64,000 bases of DNA from Brachycybe producta (taxonomy: Eukaryota > Arthropoda > Diplopoda > Playtdesmida > Andrognathidae). Both the position numbers and the translations under genes were made by a program. Below, one piece after another: positions 57,824-64,000 of the stretch (the stretch's first letter is position 1; every line of letters begins with the position of its first letter). Location of the stretch: contig JAUPFP010000011.1 of NCBI GenBank assembly GCA_036925085.1, positions 1,634,797 through 1,698,796 on the forward strand. The letters run 5' to 3'. Below the pieces are notes generated by a model. The model made no database searches, had not been told where the DNA came from, and saw only the letters and a program-made list of their open reading frames with translations.

Positions 57824-57954
57824 GCCCCGGCGTTGCCCGGGGCAAAATATGAAGATACCCCTGCCACCCCGTTCTTCTTGCTTGAATATGAATTATGCAT
57901 ACAGCTTTTATTTTTATGAATACCTAGATAATAGATATGAAAACATGTCACATC

Positions 57955-59470
57955 CAGTATATAGACATTTGTCCTAAAGCCTTGAAACTATTTGCCCTAA
58001 AGAAACATTTGCTCTAAATGGACACTTGCTCTAAATCCACTTGCCCCACAGCCATTTGCAATAAAGAGACATTTGCCCTAAAACTGTTTGTCCTAGAGAC
58101 ATTTGTCTTAAAAACACTTGCCCTTAAACCAATTGTCCTAAAAGTACATTTGCTCTAAAAATACTTGACCAAAAGGTACATTTCCTGTAAAAGAATGAAT
58201 GCCATTTGCCATAAAAGAATGTTTGAAACTAAAACCATTTGATCTAAAGGTAAATTTGCCCTAAAACCATTTGCTCTAAAGGTACATTTGCAATAAACCA
58301 TTTGCCTTAAAGGGAAATTTGTTCTAAAATGACTTGCCTTAAAAATGTTTTAAACTAAAACCATTTGCCCTAAAACCATTTGCCATAAAAGGATGTTTGA
58401 AACTAAAACCATTTGCTCTAAACAGACATTTGCCTTAAAACCAATTGCCCTAAACCATTTGCAATAAAAGAATGCTTGAAACTAAAAGCATTTGTAATAT
58501 TTAAGGGACATTTGACCAAAAACCATTTGCCCTAAAAATATGTTTGAAACAAACCATTTGTTCTCAAGGGATGTTTGCCCTAAAGGGACATTTGCCCTAA
58601 AAGGATGTTTGAAACAAACTATTTGCCTAAAAGGATGTTTGAAACTAAAATCATTTGCCGTAAAGGGACATTTAGCCGAAAACCATTTCTCCTAGAGACA
58701 TTCGCCATAAAAACACTTGCCCTAAAGGTACAGTTGCCCTAAATTATTTGCCCTAAAAGAATGTTTGAAACTAAAACTGTTTGCCATAAAGGTACATTTG
58801 CCCTAAAACCATTTGCCATAAAAGGTTGTTTGAAATTAAAACTATTTGGCCTAAAGGTACATTTGCCCTAAAAGATGGTCTTAAAAACACTTGCCCTTAA
58901 ACAGATTGTCCTAAAAGTACATTTGCTCTAAAAATACTTGACCTAATGGCACATTTCCTGTAAAAGAATGTTTGAAACTAAAATCGTTTGCCGTAAAAGA
59001 ATGTTTGAAACTAAAACCATTTGCCGTAAAAAATGTTTGAAACTAAAACCATTTGCCGTAAAAGAATGTTTGAAACTAAAACCATTTCATCTAAAAGTAA
59101 ATTTGCCCTAAAACCATTTGCTGTAAAAGTAAATTTGCCCTAAAACCATTTGCTCTAAAGGTACATTTGCAATAAACCATTTGCCTTAAAGAGAAATTTG
59201 TTCTAAAATGATTTGCCCTAAAAATCTTTGAAACTAAAACCATTTGCCCGAAAAGGATGTTTGAAACTAAAACCATTTACTCTAAATGGACATTTGCCCT
59301 AAAACCATTTGCCCTAAAGGTACATTTGCCCTAAACCATTTGCCCTAAAAGAATGTTTGAAACTAAAAGCATTTGTAATATTTAAGGGACATTTGACCAA
59401 AAACCATTTGCCCTAAAAAGATGTTTGAAACTAAAACAATGTGCCGTAAAGGTACATTCGCCCTAATAGG
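57955..59470. repeat. 1.5-kb degenerate 16-mer array ('tttgccctaaaa')
   Basis: About ninety degenerate 16-base units of the type 'accatttgccctaaag', with 'gaatgtttgaaactaaa' variants. It starts 'atatagacatttg', the terminus seen in the foldback units at 22.8 and 25.2 kb. A higher-order duplication is visible: 58110-58560 resembles 58868-59435 block by block, offset growing from 758 to 881 bases. Confidence 0.85.
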
Positions 59471-59484
59471 TATAGAAGTTGATA

Positions 59485-59609
59485 TACTGCAGCGCCATCT
59501 GGTGGCGACCTACAACAAAAGGGATAGCATAAAAACCTTCTCCATGAAAAAATACATATACGTGGTAATTTTCATGGTGATCGGTCAAACGGTTTTGGAG
59601 TTTAGCGAT

Positions 59610-59660
<51 letters not shown>
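59485..59660 (+). repeat. RTE-like 3' tail with (TA)n
   Basis: 'cagcgccatctggtggcgac', then 'attttcatggtgatcggtca', 'aacggttttggagtttag' and a (TA)n tail of about 60 bases. This resembles the conserved 3' ends of RTE-type retroelements in invertebrates, which end in a microsatellite (family attribution from memory, inference). Confidence 0.45.
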
Positions 59661-59663
<3 letters not shown>

Positions 59664-59692
59664 AACATCCATTTTTATATATACAGATATAT

Positions 59693-60010
59693 ACTAGTGG
59701 GGTAACCCGTCATAAATGACGGGAGTGTGCATGCGCATCGTTTTTTCCTTTTTTTACTTCTTTCATTTCAATTTCAGTCACCCCTCCCACTTTTCCCCCT
59801 CCACGTTTCTCTCTCTCTCTCTTTTTCTCTCTTTCTTTTGGAAAATGTAGAGGGGAGGAGAGAGAGAGAGAGAGACACGTGGAGGGGAAAAAAGTGGGAG
59901 GGGGTGACTGAAATTGAAATGAAAGGAGTAAAAAAGGAACAAACGACGCGCATGCGCACAATTGCCTGTGAATTTTGCTCCCGTCATTTATGACGGGTTA
60001 CCCCACTAGT
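59693..60010. mobile_element. Palindromic MITE family, copy E (full palindrome)
   Basis: 33-base exact inverted ends beginning ACTAGTGGGGTAACCCGTCA; each end contains its own hairpin CCCGTCATAAATGACGGG followed by TTACCCC-ACTAG-T. The arms continue inverted through 'tcatttcaatttcagtca' and CT/GA tracts to a central loop at about 59845. The hairpin plus CTAG before a T recalls Helitron 3' ends, but here it is present at both ends. Confidence 0.85.
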
Positions 60011-60011
60011 T

Positions 60012-60329
60012 AAATCAAATTAGTCCATTGTTCCGACTATTCCCTAATTTGTTCAATAGGAGGAACGGTCGGAAAAATGGACTAATTTGATTTAATAACT
60101 CTAAACCTAAGACCCTCTAAGACTAGTAAGACCCCCCTGCAACAAGCTTTATTTTACTTAATCTAACCGTCTGACTGCTCCGCCGTTCATCAAAATAACA
60201 CCCCCCACCCAGTATGAGGGCTAAGTGGAGGCGGAGGTAAAGGGAGCGCAAAGTTTTAAGCGGCCAGGGAGGGGCGCACATAGTTTTAAGTGATGGGGGA
60301 GGGCGCAACCAAGCCTAGCTACGCCACTG
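60012..60329 (-). mobile_element. hAT-like element with GATGAACGGCGGA module, reverse copy
   Basis: Ends at 60329 with the inverse of CAGTGGCGTAGCTAGGC. The interior is the inverse of the 18.2-kb block ('ccgccgttcatcaaaataac'). It starts with an inverted repeat 'ttaaatcaaattagtccatt' (60010-60090), which also occurs at 18340-18430. Confidence 0.6.
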
Positions 60330-60435
60330 GATGGAGCATGAGCCATGGAAGCTGCAGGGTAAAAAACAGTAGAGCCAAAATGACTCAGTAGTTTATCCCA
60401 GGAATGTCATGTTTCACAATGAGTGTTGCCCATAG

Positions 60436-60610
60436 CCACGTGACAAGGCCGCCCGTTGGCGATAGCTGTGGTCAACTTGAATTTGCCAATAGGAACGCTA
60501 TAGGCCTACTTTATGTTTGCAGCGTACAAAACCCGTTCTTCAGAATCCGTTATTCTAATACTGCATTCCTATTGACCAAAGCTATCGCTAACGGCCGCCA
60601 CGTGACAAGT
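60436..60610. repeat. Inverted repeat, about 175 bp
   Basis: 'cacgtgacaaggccgcccgt' plus 'tggcgatagctgtggtcaa' faces 'ttgaccaaagctatcgctaa' plus 'cggccgccacgtgaca'. The 98-codon frame across it is not supported as a gene. Confidence 0.7.
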
Positions 60611-61010
60611 ACCTTGTATCATCTGTGGTACCAAAGTTATTGCAGGCGCTCCGTCTACCTCTATTTATGGTCTAAGGTGCCACAAAAGTGTTCCGTATGA
60701 AGCGGCTCTAAACTGTGTTATATTATACAGCTGTTGTGAAACAGAAGGAAGGTTTACATTTGGCAACAGTCTTGTCATGTGTTGTAAAATGTGGTATACC
60801 ACAACGCACTACACTTTACCACATTTTACTCCAATGTTGTAGAACGTAGAACTCTGTTCAATTTTTTATTATACAGAAAATGTTGTAGCCAATGGGGAAG
60901 TACGAATTATCACCTTAATCTCAAGGCCAGAAAAGGCGTGCATATTAATGACAACAGGGTGAAATAAATTACTACTTCCTGTAATAGTGTATTACAATGT
61001 AAACACTATA

Positions 61011-61872
61011 GGCACATTCACACTAGGCTGGTTTAGAAGCGGCTGGTTGCTGCTGGCTATTAGGAGCAACAGCAAGCAGCGGCTGCTTTGGGTTCACACA
61101 TGTCCAATCGTTGCTGGTATTAGCAGAGCAAATCATCCAATCACCGTCTTTCAAAAACACAAAATCTAACAACAATCAACCCAAGACGTGGAGTTTCAAC
61201 TACTCACTATTGTCACTACTAGCGACAAACGGTCCACACTAGCTGGTAGCACACTGGTAGCAGCAGGAAAGCGGCAGTCACACTAGGCTGGTTTACAAGC
61301 CGCTGGTTGCTGCTGGCTATTAGCAGCAACGGCAAGCAGCAGCTGCTTTGGGTTCACACTTGTCCAGTCACTGCTGGTATTAGCAGTGCAAGTCATCCAA
61401 TCACCGTCTTGCAAAAACACAAACTCTAACAAGAACCAACCCAAGCAGTGGAGTTTCAACTACCACTAGTGCCACTACTAGCAACAAAAAGTTCACACTA
61501 GATGGCAGCAGCAGGAAGGGAGTCACATGACCAGCTGGTAGCTGCTAAAGTTGGACATGTCCAACTTCACCAGCCGCTGTTAAAATTACTAGCCCGCTGG
61601 TGAAAGCAGCTGCTGGTAGCAGTTCAGACTATGCTGCTAGCTGGCTACAACCAGCCAGCAGCAACCAGCAGCTTGTAAACCAGCCTAGTGTGACTGCCGC
61701 AGAAGGGAGTCACATGACCAGCTGGTAGGTGCTAAAGTTGGACATGTTCAACTTCACCAGCCACTGTTAAAATCACTAGCGTGCTGGAGAAAGCAGCTGC
61801 TGGTAGCAGTTCAGACTATGCTGCTAGAGGGCTACAACCAGCCAGCAGCAACTAACCTAGTGTAAATGCGCC
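61011..61872. mobile_element. MITE (outer copy) with a self-family insertion
   Basis: Ends GGCACATTCACACTAGG and (inverted) GGCGCATTTACACTAGG. The arms are rich in 'gctgctggt'/'accagcagc' in both orientations. It is interrupted by a second copy of the same family at 61270-61701. No outer duplication was resolved. Confidence 0.7.
61270..61701. mobile_element. MITE (inner copy), 432 bp, inserted in its own family
   Basis: Ends GCGGCAGTCACACTAGGCTG and its exact inverse, bracketed by GAA on both sides (61267-61269, 61702-61704). Removing the insert and one GAA restores 'gcaggaagggagtc', exactly the wording found inside the inner copy at about 61510, so the 3-bp duplication is well supported. 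Confidence 0.85.
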
Positions 61873-62363
61873 ATTACCGTATTTGAAACAAGTGTTTGAT
61901 TTTAATAGAAAATTTCGTTATGGTGAGGCTAAAAAAAGAGACGGTCTCTTTAATAATTTCTACAGCATTTCGAACAGTCTGTGAAGTCACACGTTTAGAA
62001 ATTAATAAATTCAGTGCATGGTTATTGCATTGCGAAGTGTGACTGCACAGTATGAAGTTAGCGTCACATTTAATGTAACTGTGAAGGTTTTTTTTTATTA
62101 AGTACGAAATGTGAATGAGAAGCCTGGGCTTCCGTAGGTTGTCCCAAACAAGTTGGTACGTGTGAGGGCCACCAAAGACAGACATTTAGTGAGAAATTTT
62201 TTTTTATTTTCAAAATTTGTTAAATGGGAGAATACAGGAATTAATTATTGGGGGTAATTACCCACATAACTCCCCCCCTTTGAATATGCCACTGACAATA
62301 CTCATGTTGCCTAATGTAAACCCACTATAAAATATCAACTGAAAATTCACTTTCATGACACTG
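61873..62363. other. Non-coding stretch, nothing firm
   Basis: AT-rich with one more complex patch (62100-62170, minus-strand frame starting MSVFGGPHTYQ) that has no splice or domain support. Confidence 0.4.
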
Positions 62364-62366
62364 TAA

Positions 62367-62769
62367 AGTCTAGTTTTCACGATAATTGTTGTCATGAGAG
62401 CAACTATCGCAAGAACTATCATTGTGAAGACCGCATGATAGTCACTATCATACTGTCGCGATAGCACTATCACAATATCTCATTTGAATAGATAGTTGAT
62501 AGTACTTAGCGACAGTGACAGTAACTACAATGGTTGTTGAGAGACCACTTGTAGGGAAAAATACTCTTTGTCGGGAAATTTCGCTTCTGCAGGAAGAGAG
62601 GCAACACTGTTGTTGACTCAATGATATCTGTGACGTAGACGTCACACTGTCATGACAGAACTATCACGTTACTTCAATACATGTAAACAGTTGCTATCAT
62701 GAGAGTGAACTATCGCAACTTTCATGACAGCTACTCTCACGAAAGAACTATCGCCGTGAAAACGAGGCT
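62367..62769. mobile_element. PIF/Harbinger-type MITE, 403 bp
   Basis: Ends AGTCTAGTTTTCACG and (inverted) AGCCTCGTTTTCACGG, flanked by TAA (62364-62366, 62770-62772). The interior is built from repeated 'tcatgaga', 'actatcg' and 'cgatag' motifs in both orientations. Confidence 0.75.
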
Positions 62770-62772
62770 TAA

Positions 62773-63623
62773 CTTTTCTAGTTTATAAAACACTTTTGAT
62801 ATCGAGTTTTCAAAACGACACTGTAGACTGTGACGTGTAGGCCTACACACAAGTTACTTGAATGAATAATTCTTTAAAAAAAATTGAAGCTTAAGCTCAA
62901 TTTAATTTTCTCTATTAATATAGCTCCAAGACAAAATTTAATTGATTTTTGTTTCAATTAGTTTTCAAGAATTTATAGTAATTCGAATAGTTTTCTCACA
63001 GCGCCAACAATACAAGGCAATTGAAAGTTTCAACTGGTGCAATTTAGCAGTGTTTTATGAATTGAGGGTATTCAGTTCTTCATACAGTCTCAAGAGGAAT
63101 TGAAAGGACCCTCCTCTTCAAAAAAATAGCAGTATATAATGTAAGGTTAATAAAACTACCAAAAAATGGAGTTCACTGCCCCTTAAAACTCAAAATTCAG
63201 AACATTTGCCGATTTCTGGCAAAACGTGTTGCCATAGTCACTCACACGCAAACTCTTGAATTAGAAAAATGTCATTTCATTTTTATTTTTTTTTTTTGCA
63301 ATAACATTTTTCAAAAATTATAATTCAATATTTGGACAATAAATCACATTTGAAATTCTCCGAATCTGTAATACTTTCCAACCACAAAGCTAAATTTGTT
63401 CCATTGATTACTTTTTTCTGCGAACTTTTGAGATGAGACAAAACCGCAACATATACATATTTTTTGCCTTCAAGTTCACCTTGGTACTAGTGTGTCATTG
63501 ACAGAAATGTTTCAGCCACAAAAATGAACTGAAAATATAATTCAGTGGCCACCACACCCCAACTCCCAAGTGTCACTTCCATTGACTCTCAAAATGTTAA
63601 AATATTCAAAAAAAAAAACTTAC
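62773..63623. other. Non-coding stretch, nothing recognised
   Basis: AT-rich, no supported feature. Confidence 0.4.
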
Positions 63624-63706
63624 CCAGCAACGTAACAAAAATGATGAGGAAAATCGATTCTTCTGCCACAGGAGCCCACTTGACTATAATTGTGATTAAA
63701 CAGCAC
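63624..63706 (-). CDS. Candidate internal exon, 27 codons, membrane-segment-like
   Basis: Minus strand. The acceptor-like run 'ttattattattgttacaag' (AG complement 63707-63708) precedes one partial-codon base and CCLITIIVKWAPVAEESIFL + IIFVTLL, followed by GTAAGT, a consensus donor. The hydrophobic end (SIFLIIFVTLLG) could be a transmembrane start. A length of 83 bases makes it phase-shifting. Resemblance to any receptor or transporter is too weak to name it. Confidence 0.22.
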
Positions 63707-64000
63707 CTTGTAACAATAATAATAAAAAAAGTAAAATCTAGTCAGGTTCATAGTTTAGCTTTGTTGAATATTAGTTGGCTTCGTAAATCAACTCTATTAT
63801 TGTAAATAACAGAACGATTTTTATCTAAAAGAAAAATTTCTTTTCCCTTTTCTATTGATTTTCTCTGATGTAACTATAAGACGAAACTTTTTTTCTCTTG
63901 TGTACCCTTTCTAAAGTGGATTTCAGAAGACATTCAACCGAAAACGGTCAAATGAAATTATTGTTACCAGTCAGATATTCCCAAAAGATAAAAAAATATA
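63707..64000. other. Non-coding end of window
   Basis: AT-rich. Would be intron if the preceding exon candidate is real. Confidence 0.35.

Larger units (their letters stand above)
57067..60708. mobile_element. Possible 3.6-kb PIF/Harbinger shell filled with other repeats
   Basis: Left end GACCCGCTTCACACGGAACA and inverted right end GAGCCGCTTCATACGGAACA agree at 18 of 20 positions, and both are flanked by TAA (57064-57066, 60709-60711). The interior holds the 57.55-kb fragment, (TA)n, the 16-mer array, an RTE-like tail, MITE E and the 60.0-60.3 kb element. Two separate elements that each lost one end is the alternative. Confidence 0.45.

Noticed and set aside
57463-57951. Tyr/Ile-rich frames
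   Set aside because: Products of the (TA)n tract.
57955-59470. TTTAGGG plant-type telomere repeat
   Set aside because: The heptamer appears only as part of a 16-base unit (tttagggcaaatggtt type), not as a contiguous heptamer array.
60404-60700. 98-residue frame as a gene
   Set aside because: It lies across an inverted repeat and the right end of a Harbinger-type terminus.
63624-63706. UNC93-like transporter or GPCR first-helix exon
   Set aside because: The W-x-P and hydrophobic pattern is suggestive, but 27 residues are too few and no second diagnostic motif was found.

Overview
The window is eukaryotic, AT-rich, non-coding-dominated DNA from an animal, probably a marine invertebrate. It has dense poly-A/T, long (TA)n, (GA)n and (GT)n runs, many short non-autonomous DNA transposons, degraded non-LTR retrotransposon ends, one solo LTR, and no long intact gene. 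The species cannot be fixed from sequence alone. A pure TTAGG array at 44.4 kb recalls the arthropod telomere repeat, but it sits inside a palindrome and is weak taxonomic evidence.

Layout. 1-11 kb: AT-rich DNA with a LINE 3' end (2.0-2.4 kb), a tRNA-like SINE head (2.5 kb), PIF/Harbinger-type MITEs with TTA/TAA duplications (6.2, 8.2 kb), a 303-bp hAT element with a perfect 8-bp duplication (7.9 kb) and 170-bp tandem repeats (9.8-10.2 kb). 11-20 kb: a solo LTR (11162-11854), a 1.4-kb hAT element (11946-13351) carrying nested palindromic MITEs, a LINE RNase H remnant (15-16 kb) and a 542-bp hAT (19316-19857). 20-36 kb: (GA)n clusters, two inverted copies of one hAT MITE (23.9 and 27.6 kb), two foldback units built from 16-mer minisatellites around a shared core (22.8 and 25.2 kb), and a 782-bp foldback with TTAA ends (34.07 kb). 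37-49 kb: further hAT and Harbinger elements with clean duplications (37.6, 41.4, 42.5, 46.7 kb), a 1.78-kb foldback with TA ends (38.97-40.75 kb) and a 630-bp palindrome of 21-bp arrays around (TTAGG)10. 50-64 kb: more palindromic MITEs, two elements with TAGAGACCTACAT ends filled with Gly-Leu-Val-Gly-Phe-like minisatellite, a 1.5-kb degenerate 16-mer array inside a possible 3.6-kb Harbinger shell, and a MITE inserted into a copy of its own family (61.0-61.9 kb).

Host genes. No gene can be named. A few short open segments bounded by plausible splice signals were found by eye, mostly on the minus strand (9.1-9.4, 32.3-32.5, 41.0, 49.5, 56.9 and 63.6 kb) and one on the plus strand (38.2 kb). 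If real, they would place the window inside one or more genes with very long introns. Each is a low-confidence hypothesis. Nearly all the longer open frames here come from simple repeats or transposon DNA and are not genes.
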